DNA from: Paulinella micropora
Lineage: Eukaryota; Cercozoa; Imbricatea; Euglyphida
Direction of reading: 5' to 3'
Assembly: GCA_009731375.1 (NCBI GenBank)
Contig: BJOX01000193.1
Coordinates: 643,456 to 707,455, forward strand
Length of the DNA: 64,000 nucleotides
Part shown: piece after piece, positions 35,619 through 43,855 of the stretch
How the letters are laid out: each line of letters begins with the position of its first letter
How positions within the stretch are numbered: position 1 is the first letter of the stretch
The notes under the pieces: model-generated
What the model saw: only the letters and a program-made list of their open reading frames with translations
Database searches by the model: none
Told to the model about the DNA's origin: nothing
Translations under genes and position numbers: made by a program

Positions 35619-36911
35619 TTAAGAGCTGTCGTAACCGTTGGCGGGCGGACCGCCGCCTATGATAGGCGGGAGCGGCTTGACCGTTGTGCCGGCGTTCGTG
35701 TACATGAAATTGGGCTTGAACGGCGCAGCTTGCAGCTGGTTCTGCTGTGCAAACCGCTCTGCCGCCAGCTTCTCGGCGTCCCGGGTCTGCTGGTCCAGCT
35801 TCTGGAGGATCTCCTTGTCCCGCTGGGCCATGGTCTTTCCGTCCTTTTTGAGGCGCTGTCTCGCTCTGTCGCCGTAGAATAACATTCTTTGCATCATCTC
35901 TCGCTCTTGGCGCGACATGCCCTTGAGCGAAGACGGTAGCCAGCTCGGAGCGCGGTACGCCAGCTGTTTCAGTCTCTCTTGCTTCTGGATGTCCGCGCGG
36001 CTCGGCGGCTTGGGCGGGTCTGGCCCTCTGAGGATGACTTCGCCATCTGGTAACGAAGCTGGAGCGAGCCAGGACTTATAGTTTAACTCCAGCCTGTCTA
36101 AATGCTCGTGGTAAATCATTGCAGCATGCCGCGTTCCCACGTTGCGCTCATCCGTGCATTGGGCAAAGTGAGCCATAAACTCCTTTTTGGGAAAGAGCTG
36201 GCCGAAATTCTCCCACAAATTAGTAAGAGTCCGCTGCACTTTCGAGTTGAACATGATGCAATGACTAGTCTGTTCGCGCATAATCGGCGATACGGAGTTC
36301 CGCCCGGTGAGGTACTGCACTGCAATGAAGATCGTGATGTTATAGTGGCGGTATGTACCAAAAAAGTTCTGCATCCAGCGGTCGGTCGAGTCGATGATGC
36401 CAACCAGGTCGTCAAAAACAATGAACGACGGCTCCAGGTACTTGTTCTCCAGGTAGCGCTTCTTGAGATTTTCCACGTAGTTCTGCAAGATGTCCATCCT
36501 GAACCCTTCGTAGATCTTGCAGTGCTGCTCGCTCGCAAAATGAAAAGAAAAGCTGTTCTTGAACTTGGTGCGAACCATGACCAGGCCGTACTGGAAGGGG
36601 TCTTTCTTGCGCGCGCACAGGCTGTACAAGAGCCATTTCAGGAAATGGGTCTTGCCGCGTTCCGACTTGCCGACTAGCACGAACAGCTGCCCCGCTCCCT
36701 TTTCGCGCGGGTAGAAGACTTCGATGTTCCGCTTGAACTCGGTCGGCTGCAGCTGCTCTGCCGGCTGCTGCTGCTTCTTCTTCTTCTTGCCCTTGTCTTT
36801 CTGCTTGTCGACATAGTCCAGTATCTTTTCCTCGATGGTCTTCTCGCCAAGCTGCTGTTCCGGCTCCGGCAGCCGTTCGACCGGGCCTTCCGGCTGCTGC
36901 TGCTGCATCAT
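35619..36911 (-). CDS. A32-type genome-packaging ATPase
   Basis: 430 aa FtsK/HerA-superfamily ATPase that pumps DNA into the capsid. Walker A GKSERGKT at residues 81-88, Walker B FIVFDD at 163-168, and AVQYL after strand 4. The N-terminal 55 residues are Gln/Lys-rich. A 150-residue C-terminal extension with charged coiled coil (RQEREMMQRML...QKLDQQTRDAEKLAAE) is longer than in typical A32 proteins. One of the three core morphogenesis genes with MCP and penton. Two consecutive Met codons at the start. Confidence 0.9.
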   Translation of the reverse strand: MMQQQQPEGPVERLPEPEQQLGEKTIEEKILDYVDKQKDKGKKKKKQQQPAEQLQPTEFKRNIEVFYPREKGAGQLFVLVGKSERGKTHFLKWLLYSLCARKKDPFQYGLVMVRTKFKNSFSFHFASEQHCKIYEGFRMDILQNYVENLKKRYLENKYLEPSFIVFDDLVGIIDSTDRWMQNFFGTYRHYNITIFIAVQYLTGRNSVSPIMREQTSHCIMFNSKVQRTLTNLWENFGQLFPKKEFMAHFAQCTDERNVGTRHAAMIYHEHLDRLELNYKSWLAPASLPDGEVILRGPDPPKPPSRADIQKQERLKQLAYRAPSWLPSSLKGMSRQEREMMQRMLFYGDRARQRLKKDGKTMAQRDKEILQKLDQQTRDAEKLAAERFAQQNQLQAAPFKPNFMYTNAGTTVKPLPPIIGGGPPANGYDSS

Positions 36912-36947
36912 TTTTTTAAAACTTCTCCTCGAATATTAAAAAAAGAT

Positions 36948-37091
36948 ATGCCGCTGGTCTTGAGTGACAGGACTCGCTTGCTAGTCAACCAGGCCGAACC
37001 AGCCAGGGCGGCAGTGGAGGCCGCGCTGGCCAAGAAGCCCAAAAAAACGAAGAAGAAGAAGCAGGCGGACGTTGTTAAGAAGGACAAGTGA
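36948..37091 (+). CDS. Small basic peptide, 47 aa
   Basis: Begins MPLVLSDRTRLL, ends in a Lys-rich tail (AKKPKKTKKKKQ). It sits between the divergent ATPase gene and the WH2 protein with good spacing and the same orientation as the downstream virion genes. Could be a DNA-condensing core peptide. Too short for family assignment. Confidence 0.5.
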   Translation: MPLVLSDRTRLLVNQAEPARAAVEAALAKKPKKTKKKKQADVVKKDK

Positions 37092-37135
37092 GATTTTTTT
37101 AATTTCCATTGTACAGATTTTGACAGAAGGAAAAC

Positions 37136-38218
37136 ATGAAGCCCTGGCGCAAGAGGCACGCCGGCCGCGCTTTTACCAGCGATGCGCCGTTGCCTTTCAA
37201 GAAGCAGCGCACCGGCTTTGTCGGCGGCGCTTCGGCCGAGATGGCGGCCAGGACCAGGCACATTATGAAATATGCTAACCCACAGCTCTCAGCCGTGCTG
37301 GATGCGGTCGCGCCTGCTGCCAGCACTGGCTCGCCGATTCCTACCGCTCCGCCGCTGTCGGCGACTGGCACAGGCTCGCCAATTCCCACCGCCCCGCCGC
37401 TGTCGGCGACCGGCGCAGGCCCGTCAATCCCCGCCGCCCCGCCGCTGCCGGCCGACACGGGCGCGAAGGCAGACACGAAAGCTGCCGCGGGTGCATCGAC
37501 GCTGGACTCCATCGACTCGGAACAGAAGCTCTGGGAGCTGGCGTCCAAAATGTCTGGCCGTCCAATCGAAGAGCTGAAAAAAGAAAAGGCGACAAACGCG
37601 ATGCATGCAAAGTACGAAGAGCTGCGCCAAAAACGAGATGACGGGGTCATAACAAAAGAGGAGTATTCCAAGCAGTTCAAGAAGGCGTACAAGGAATGGA
37701 GGAAAGAGATCGCCAAGACGGCTGTAGACCCGACAGATGCGCTGATGCAGTCCATCAAGGCGGGAAAAAAGCTCAAGAAGGTTGACCAAAAGACGCAAAA
37801 GGCGGCTTCGACAGACCCACAAGACGCGATTAATCAAGCGATCAAGGCGGGCGGTAAGCTTAAGAAAGTCGACGCAGCGGCGCACACGGCCGCTAAAAAG
37901 GCAGCTGAAGAGAAAGAAAAAGACGAGAAGCCCACGGTGATGGACCAGCTCAAGAAGGGCACCAAGCTCAAGAAAGCCGACCTGAAGACACAGGAAGCTA
38001 TACACCAAGTAGCAGCGTACCAAGAGAACAAGACTCCCAAACATGAAGAGAAACTGAGGGCCTGGTCCCATAAGCTGGGAGAAGCGATAACCGAGCTCGA
38101 GGCACAGATCAAGAAAGAGGAGGACCTTCACGGCAAGTCGGACGAGACGGAAGCCATAAGAAAGAAAAAGAACAGGCTGGTGGCCAGGAAGAAGATCATA
38201 GACGAGGGACTCAAGTGA
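37136..38218 (+). CDS. Proline-rich protein with three tandem WH2 actin-binding motifs
   Basis: 360 aa. Three repeats match the WH2 pattern (L..I..G..LKKV): ALMQSIKAGKKLKKVD (202-217), INQAIKAGGKLKKVD (232-246), VMDQLKKGTKLKKAD (268-282). Spacing of about 30 residues is like tandem-WH2 nucleators such as Spire. Residues 64-106 contain three SP-PTAPPL-type repeats, a profilin-binding-like proline-rich stretch upstream of the WH2 block, as in WASP-family proteins. Around 140-195 is a charged helix (EELRQKRDDGVITKEEYSKQ resembles a SHOCT-like segment). The N terminus (DAPLPFKKQ) resembles that of the next gene. Predicted to bind or nucleate host actin. No acidic Arp2/3-binding end is evident. 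Confidence 0.75.
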   Translation: MKPWRKRHAGRAFTSDAPLPFKKQRTGFVGGASAEMAARTRHIMKYANPQLSAVLDAVAPAASTGSPIPTAPPLSATGTGSPIPTAPPLSATGAGPSIPAAPPLPADTGAKADTKAAAGASTLDSIDSEQKLWELASKMSGRPIEELKKEKATNAMHAKYEELRQKRDDGVITKEEYSKQFKKAYKEWRKEIAKTAVDPTDALMQSIKAGKKLKKVDQKTQKAASTDPQDAINQAIKAGGKLKKVDAAAHTAAKKAAEEKEKDEKPTVMDQLKKGTKLKKADLKTQEAIHQVAAYQENKTPKHEEKLRAWSHKLGEAITELEAQIKKEEDLHGKSDETEAIRKKKNRLVARKKIIDEGLK

Positions 38219-38262
38219 TGATGATTTTTTTTTCCTGTCAGACTAAATTAAAAAAAACCAGT

Positions 38263-40692
38263 ATGTACGTCAAGAAGGCGGCCGGTGGTAGCTGGACGGG
38301 CCGGCCCAACGGGCGGTTCTTCGACAACCGGCCCTTGCCGTTCAAGCAAAAGAGCCAGAACAGCAGCGGTCTGTTCGGGAATTCGGCCAAGGCCCAGGCG
38401 CTCATGAGGCAGGCCCACCACCCGCACGGGCCGGCAGAGGCGTTCGAGCTGGAACTATTCGAGGAGCCAGCGGCGGCTGCAGCAGGAGAACAGGAACCGG
38501 CCGCGGCAGCGGCGGCTGCAGAGCAGAAGAAGAAGGAAGAGCCGAAGCCACCACCAGCGGCCGCAGAGCAAAAGAAGAAGGAAGAACAGAAGCCAGCACC
38601 AGCGGCTGCAGAGCACAAGAAGAAGGAAGAAGAGAAGGCACCAGAGGGAGAAGGTGACCAGCCTGGGATGGGCGACGGAGAAGAAGAAGAAGAAGAAGAA
38701 GAAGAAGAAGAGGGAGGCGAGAATGGCGGCGGGGAAGTCGAGGACGGCGTCGAGGGCAAGGTCGAGGAAGCCAAGGCGGCAGAGCAACAAGAGCTACCGC
38801 CCGCGGCAGACCAAGAAGAACTGGCGCCGGCGGGCGANNNNNNNNNNACCGACAGAGGCGCTGATGCAGTCCATCAAGGCCGGCAAGAAGCTCAAGAAAG
38901 TCGACCAAAAGACACAAAAGGTGGCTTCGACAGACCCACAAGACGAGATTAATCAAGCGATCAAGGCGGGCGGTAAGCTTAAGAAAGTCGACAAAGCGGC
39001 GCACGCGGCCGCTAAAAAGGCAGCCGAAGAGAAAGAAAAGACCGAGAAGCCCACGGTGATGGACCAGCTCAAGAAGGGCGCTACGCTCAANNNNNNNNNN
39101 AACAGGGCGAGGCTACAGGAAGAGAAGAACGCGGCAGAGCTGGCCGCGCTGGCCAAGGAGCAAGAGCGCATAGCCCAGTTACAACTGCTGGCCAAGAACC
39201 AAGCCGCACAGGCCAAGCTCAAGCAAGTTCGAGTCGAGCAGGCCAAAGAAGTGAATGCCAATCTGTTGGAAGCAAACGTCCAGTCCGCGCAAGAAATCAC
39301 AAAAGTCAAGGCATACACCGAAAAGAAGCTCAACGAACAGAAAGTGGCGCAGCGGACGCAGGCTCAGATCGAAGAAGCCGAACGACAAGCGAAGCTAGCG
39401 GCAGCGCAAATGGAAAACGCGGCCTCAATGGAAAAGACACAAAAGACGCCAAGGCCGCGCTGCAGATCGCGGCTGACCAGAAGAAGGCGCGGGACATGGT
39501 GTTGCGCATCCAAGGGGAGGCCCGGCGGCTCATGCTGCAATACAACGACAACGGGCAGGCGCCCGCCCAGAGAATTGAAGCCTCCCGTGAGCTCGGGCGA
39601 CTCCTGCTGCAGGCGCCACCGCCGTCGCCGTCGGCCGATCCTGTGAAAGTTATCCAGCTGGACAAGCTGCGGGCCCTAATCCAGGAGAACCCGGATGCCT
39701 CTTTCCAGGGGGTAGCCCGGATGTACACTGCCTCGATCGAGCAGTGGGCCCATGACAACAAGATTACGATCGAGAAGGCGGTCAGCGACGCAAAAGCTCA
39801 GCTTTCGCGGGTCCTGGGCAAGCAAGGACTGTCGGACCAAGACCGCAAGGGCGTGCAGACTCTACGTGACCACCTGCGGATGTACGCAGGGAAAGGGTTT
39901 AAGGATCCCGGTAACTGGGATGAGCACGAGCTCGCTGACCTGGACGACGAAGACGACGGGGCGGTAGAGGAAGTCGCCGCTGACGACATGGAGGACGAAG
40001 AGGAGGCCAGCGACGACGACAACGACACTGACGATGACGTGGACTTTCTCCTGGGAGAGATGAACGAAAAAAGAAAAATGAACGCGGCTAACAAAGAGGA
40101 GCACGAGCGCAAAAAGAAACAATTTGAAGACGCAGAGAAGGCATCCAAGGCCCTGTTTGTCGAGTACCACGCCGAGCAGGACCCGGCCAAGAAGGAACTG
40201 AAGGCCCTTGAATGGCGCAAGTCAGTGGAAGACGAGCAGCAGCTGGTGCCCTACGGCGAAAAGCAGCTGGCGGCCGTCAGCGTGCCCAAACTGCAGCGCA
40301 TGGTCGACAAAGCCGGCAACAAGAACACTTCGCGGGAGCTGGTGCAGATGTTCCTCGTGCCCTACAAGCAAAAGAAGGAGCCGGTACCAGAGAGTGAACT
40401 CAAGGCCATCAGCAGCGGTCTCAAGCTAACTGAACAAGCCAAAGCTTTCATCCACGCGCTGAAGCAAGAAAACAACAAGCTGGTTACGCAGCTGACTAAC
40501 CAGGCGAGGCGAGCAAAGAACCTGAAATTCGTAGAAGAAAGGAAAGGGACGGGCGCCAAGAACAACGCGCAATTGCAGAAAAAGCGAGAACGACAACGGA
40601 GGGCGGGCGTGAAAAGTAAGAAGCCCGCTCACAGCAGCGCGCTCGTGCCCTCCGCCGGCCAAGAAGTCGCACCGTACGGAGCGGTGCCCTGA
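38263..40692 (+). CDS. Large WH2 and coiled-coil structural protein (two 10-N joins, one frameshift)
   Basis: About 800 codons. Order: N terminus with DNRPLPFKQK shared with the previous gene; Ala/Lys/Glu repeats (AAAEQKKKEE-type, three copies); a long Glu run; a 10-N join (38838-38847); two WH2 motifs (LMQSIKAGKKLKKVD, INQAIKAGGKLKKVD) and part of a third cut by a second 10-N join (39091-39100); coiled coil; a one-base shift near 39425-39440; then a C-terminal half with an acidic Asp/Glu block and basic tail. The frame from 39496 to 40692 is continuous. WH2 copies are almost identical to the neighbour's, so the genes are paralogues or have exchanged sequence. Likely a tegument- or core-like protein. 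Splitting into two genes cannot be excluded. Confidence 0.65.
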
Positions 40693-40732
40693 AAAAAATT
40701 AATTAGTGTGGACAGTCAATAACAACAATAGT

Positions 40733-40999
40733 ATGCAACACCTGGCTTTCTTCGACCCGACCTTGGCCCTGGCCTTGGGCAAAGTCAACGAGGCGCAGTC
40801 GCGCGTCGCGGGGCAGAAACGCCGACAGCAAGAGGACGCCGAAAAAAAGGCGATCGAGGTCCTGCAGACTACCGTGGCCGAAGCGCCCATTGAGAAAGTG
40901 TTCAAGCAGCCTGCCATTGCCGATGCCACCATCTTGTTGGAAGTAACACCTGAACAAGCCACCCGCTGCGAACAGCAGCTGATTGGCGGCGGCAAATAA
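40733..40999 (+). CDS. Small alpha-helical protein, 88 aa
   Basis: Starts MQHLAFFDPTLALALG; a charged helix follows (QKRRQQEDAEKKAIEVL). The ATG at 40733 is preferred over upstream non-ATG codons. Ends in AATAATTAAA. No family recognised; its position suggests a virion component. Confidence 0.6.
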   Translation: MQHLAFFDPTLALALGKVNEAQSRVAGQKRRQQEDAEKKAIEVLQTTVAEAPIEKVFKQPAIADATILLEVTPEQATRCEQQLIGGGK

Positions 41000-41008
41000 T
41001 TAAAAAAA

Positions 41009-41022
41009 ATTCTTTCTTGTCG
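41009..41022 (+). promoter_or_regulatory. TTCTTTCTTGT promoter-like motif
   Basis: AT-rich run followed by TTCTTTCTTGTCGG, 24 bp before the ATG at 41046. Variant of the TTTTCTTGT motif upstream of other virion genes. Confidence 0.4.
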
Positions 41023-41045
41023 GGCTGATTAACTATATCAACAAA

Positions 41046-41642
41046 ATGAGCGGACACCGAGGCCCTGTCGTGCCGCTAGTCAACACCGGCGAAGAGAAGT
41101 CGGCGGCCGCCCAGGCCAACCAGGTCGAGCATGGTACCGAGACCCGGCCGATTATCCAGACCGACTCGCTCGCTACCAGCTCGATCATCTACTCGGCCCT
41201 GTCGGCCGCGGGCCCAAACAACATGGCAGGCACTCTCGGCCAGATGAAGAATGTGGCACAGCGCCTGTCACAGAACTCGCTGGCTCCTTGGTATAAGGGA
41301 GCGGTCCTGCTCGTCGGTACACCCGCGGAGATCCAGACAGTGTACGGGGAAGATTTCCGCAAGAAGAACTGCGCTGCCGACATCAACGGCGCCGCGCCTG
41401 CAGACTGGGGCGCAGACGGCGCCAACATGTTGCCCTGGCTCACGGAGCTCCGAAGAACGTACGGCAACGGGTGGGAAGGCTGTATGCAAGTGGCAGCTTT
41501 CGTGGAACAGTACCAATCGGCCAAGCTTCGCGACCAGCAATGGGCGGCTATCCCTGCAGTTTCTACCCTCGATCGCGAGAATGGGTCCGTGCGCGGCTGG
41601 ACCACCATCCACGAGGCCGGAAACGCGCACCTGATCGGATAG
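41046..41642 (+). CDS. Unknown virion-region protein, 198 aa
   Basis: No signal peptide or membrane segment. A LATSSIIYSALSAAG helix and WYKGAVLLVG strand are followed by Trp-containing segments (DWGADGANMLPWL, NGWEGCMQ). Compact, globular composition. No family recognised. Lies in the run of same-strand genes leading to MCP. Confidence 0.65.
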   Translation: MSGHRGPVVPLVNTGEEKSAAAQANQVEHGTETRPIIQTDSLATSSIIYSALSAAGPNNMAGTLGQMKNVAQRLSQNSLAPWYKGAVLLVGTPAEIQTVYGEDFRKKNCAADINGAAPADWGADGANMLPWLTELRRTYGNGWEGCMQVAAFVEQYQSAKLRDQQWAAIPAVSTLDRENGSVRGWTTIHEAGNAHLIG

Positions 41643-41681
41643 AAAAATTAATCTTAATTGTACAAAGGACAAAGGGAGAGC

Positions 41682-42338
41682 ATGACAGACCCGTTTGCCA
41701 ATCTCGAGCCACCCACCGACCCGCTACCGCCTGTCACCGAAGCTAAAGCGGCGGTAGCAGCCCCGCCTCCTACCAAGCGTCGCCGGACAGCAGGCCCTTC
41801 TCAAGCGAGCCTGGCACGGCGTCTAGGAACAGCGCCAGCGGGACCAGAAGACCCCGTGCTACGCGATGACCCCAACTACCGGCTCTTGTGCGCTTATGGC
41901 CGCAGCGCTCTGATTGGCCCCAAGCTCAAGAAGGCGCACATCAACTGTGACCCAAAAACTCTGCGCAGGCTGCCCAAGCAGAAGCTGCCGCTGTTGTTGG
42001 ACGAAGTAGAGGAAGTGCTGGAAGGTGAGCTGTCGGGCGAGCTGGCGGACGCCGTGCTCAAGCAAGGGCTCGTGTGCCTCGAAAACCTAGTAGCGAACCG
42101 ATCGCGTTACCAGATCGCTGGCACGACCGAGGCCTGCTTTGCCAATGACCGGTGGTGCTTCTTGCTCGAGCGGGCCAAGCTGCGCGCGGGCATCGGGCTG
42201 CAGCGCCTGGACCCTATGACTGAACTGGCCCTGCTGACGGCACAAACGGCCGCCATCACCCATGCCAAGAACACGATCTTTGTAGCACAGCCGAGCCAAG
42301 CCACAAATCTGGACGCACCAGCGCCTGCAGTTCAATAA
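41682..42338 (+). CDS. Unknown virion-region protein, 218 aa
   Basis: Starts MTDPFANLEPPTDPLPP. KRRR around residue 30 is a possible nuclear signal. Residues 60-200 form a helical domain with LPLLLDEVEEVLEGELSGEL and QGLVCLENLV. AATAAA overlaps the stop codon. No family recognised. Confidence 0.65.
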   Translation: MTDPFANLEPPTDPLPPVTEAKAAVAAPPPTKRRRTAGPSQASLARRLGTAPAGPEDPVLRDDPNYRLLCAYGRSALIGPKLKKAHINCDPKTLRRLPKQKLPLLLDEVEEVLEGELSGELADAVLKQGLVCLENLVANRSRYQIAGTTEACFANDRWCFLLERAKLRAGIGLQRLDPMTELALLTAQTAAITHAKNTIFVAQPSQATNLDAPAPAVQ

Positions 42339-42394
42339 AAAAAAAAAAAAATTATTTTGTTGTACGCCAATTAAACATCTCTCCGAAAAGAAAA

Positions 42395-42859
42395 ATGGCC
42401 GAGGTCGTGAGCGATCTGTTTTCGCTGGAAAACTTTGCCCGGTCAAGCACGGCGGCCGCTTTTGCCTATGTGGCCGCCCCGGTCGTTATACCGGGCAATG
42501 CGATGTTTAGCTTTTCGTCCGTCCCCTTAATAGGGGCAGCCCAGGTCAGCAAGAGCACTGGCCTGGCGGTCGTGGCCTTTGTGACGGCCACTGCTATTGA
42601 CCTCATCCAAAGCAGAGTCCTCAACCGCACCAAGGAGGGCCGTCTAGCCTCGTACCCCAGCCTGGCCGTGCACGTGGCAGGCGGAGGCCTGATGTTCGCC
42701 ATGTTGCCCCGCCTCCTGAGCAAGGGCCAACTCGGCCTGGTAGGCGACAGTGATACCGCCAAGCAGTTGTTCTTGGTCGGCGCACTTTCGGAAGTGTTCA
42801 GCCAGTACTTCTACGAGGGCTACCTGAACCCCGCGAGCCAAGGACACTACCGCTTCTAA
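42395..42859 (+). CDS. Multi-pass membrane protein, 154 aa
   Basis: Four hydrophobic stretches at about residues 18-33, 42-68, 90-107 and 122-136, with Gly/Ala-rich helices (AVHVAGGGLMFAM). Its position two genes before MCP fits an inner-membrane virion protein of a membrane-containing bamfordvirus. Family unknown. Confidence 0.65.
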   Translation: MAEVVSDLFSLENFARSSTAAAFAYVAAPVVIPGNAMFSFSSVPLIGAAQVSKSTGLAVVAFVTATAIDLIQSRVLNRTKEGRLASYPSLAVHVAGGGLMFAMLPRLLSKGQLGLVGDSDTAKQLFLVGALSEVFSQYFYEGYLNPASQGHYRF

Positions 42860-42894
42860 AAAAAGAATCTTGTGTAGCTAGTCTAGAGTGAAGA

Positions 42895-43191
42895 ATGCCA
42901 GTGGAAGAGGAAGCTCTGTTGGCCTGGGCTCTGATCGTTACAACCGCTATCATCGTGGTCGGCTGTGTGCGCGCCTGTTGCAAGCGGCTCTTGCGCCCAT
43001 CAATCTCGTGCGACCTCGACAAGCCGCTGCCCACACACTACGTGACGCTCGATGACATCCTCCGGCGGCCTTACCAAGCGCCAAGCGCTGCAGAAGCTCT
43101 TTGCGGACCTGGAGACTGTGCTGGACAACTGGGGGCTGCTGTCTGCAGGCGAGAGCAAGGACCTGCGGATGCAGTGGAACTTAGGTCTTGA
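42895..43191 (+). CDS. Single-pass membrane protein overlapping the next frame
   Basis: MPVEEEALLAWALIVTTA begins a 20-residue hydrophobic segment, followed by CVRACCKRLLR (palmitoylation-like Cys/basic). Coding signal is credible to about residue 58 (VTLDDILRR); the Gly/Arg-rich remainder is the shadow of the overlapping frame. It may end in an overlap, or may be fused by a missed base to the frame at 43052. Confidence 0.5.
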   Translation: MPVEEEALLAWALIVTTAIIVVGCVRACCKRLLRPSISCDLDKPLPTHYVTLDDILRRPYQAPSAAEALCGPGDCAGQLGAAVCRREQGPADAVELRS

Positions 43192-43435
43192 GCAGCAAGT
43201 TGCGACCGTTGAAAAGTTCTTTTTGCCTGCCTACAAGGACGGCAAGCTCGCCGCGTACGTCCAGAGCGAAGCTGGCATCTGGTTTGAGCTGGCCGCCAAG
43301 ACTCGTGCTCCGACTCCCGCCCTGCAACAGCTGCAGCAAAGATTTCTGGCCAAGCAAAGTCTGGCCAAGGACGCTCAGTTCCTGGGACAAATTGCGCAAG
43401 TCATGGAACGCATCTGCCAAGTCATTGTCTTTTAA
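43052..43435 (+). CDS. Helical protein, 127 aa
   Basis: Starts MTSSGGLTKRQALQKLFADL and is helical throughout (LEQQVATVEKFFLPAYKDG). Ends TTTTAAATAAA. Overlaps the preceding membrane-protein frame by 140 bp in a different frame, so either a true overlap or one frameshifted gene. Confidence 0.55.
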   Translation: MTSSGGLTKRQALQKLFADLETVLDNWGLLSAGESKDLRMQWNLGLEQQVATVEKFFLPAYKDGKLAAYVQSEAGIWFELAAKTRAPTPALQQLQQRFLAKQSLAKDAQFLGQIAQVMERICQVIVF

Positions 43436-43481
43436 ATAAAAAAATTTAATTTTCGTGACTTATCAAGTTTAATTAAGAAAG

Positions 43482-43814
43482 ATGGGCAAGCGCACGCGAG
43501 AAAGGCACGAGCGGCACACGGCCAAGAAGGCCGCCCGCAAGGACGCCCGCGCCGCCACCGAACAGCGCGTAGGGCGCAGAAAGGCGGAGAGGAGGGAGCG
43601 GACCCGCGAAGGGCTGCGGCAGTTTGGCAGCACTCTCAAGTCAGTCACGGGCTTTTTCGGCAAGCAGATCGACAAGGTGACCAACATCCCGAAAGAAGCG
43701 ATGGACACCACCAAGCAGCTGGGCGACAACGCCGAGGGCGGCCTCAAGTCCATGGCGCTGCCTTTGGCGGTCGGCGCCGCGGCCATCGGGGCCGTCATGA
43801 TCCTGAAAAAATAA
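43482..43814 (+). CDS. Basic protein with C-terminal membrane segment, 110 aa
   Basis: The first 47 residues are extremely Arg/Lys-rich (RTRERHERHTAKKAARKD). The middle is amphipathic (FGSTLKSVTGFFGKQIDKV), and residues 92-108 are hydrophobic (LPLAVGAAAIGAVMIL). It could link genome to membrane or act as a membrane-lytic entry peptide by analogy with small basic virion proteins. Immediately upstream of MCP. Confidence 0.6.
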   Translation: MGKRTRERHERHTAKKAARKDARAATEQRVGRRKAERRERTREGLRQFGSTLKSVTGFFGKQIDKVTNIPKEAMDTTKQLGDNAEGGLKSMALPLAVGAAAIGAVMILKK

Positions 43815-43855
43815 AAAAAATCTTCTTTGTCCTTAATATTATACTGCTAACGACG

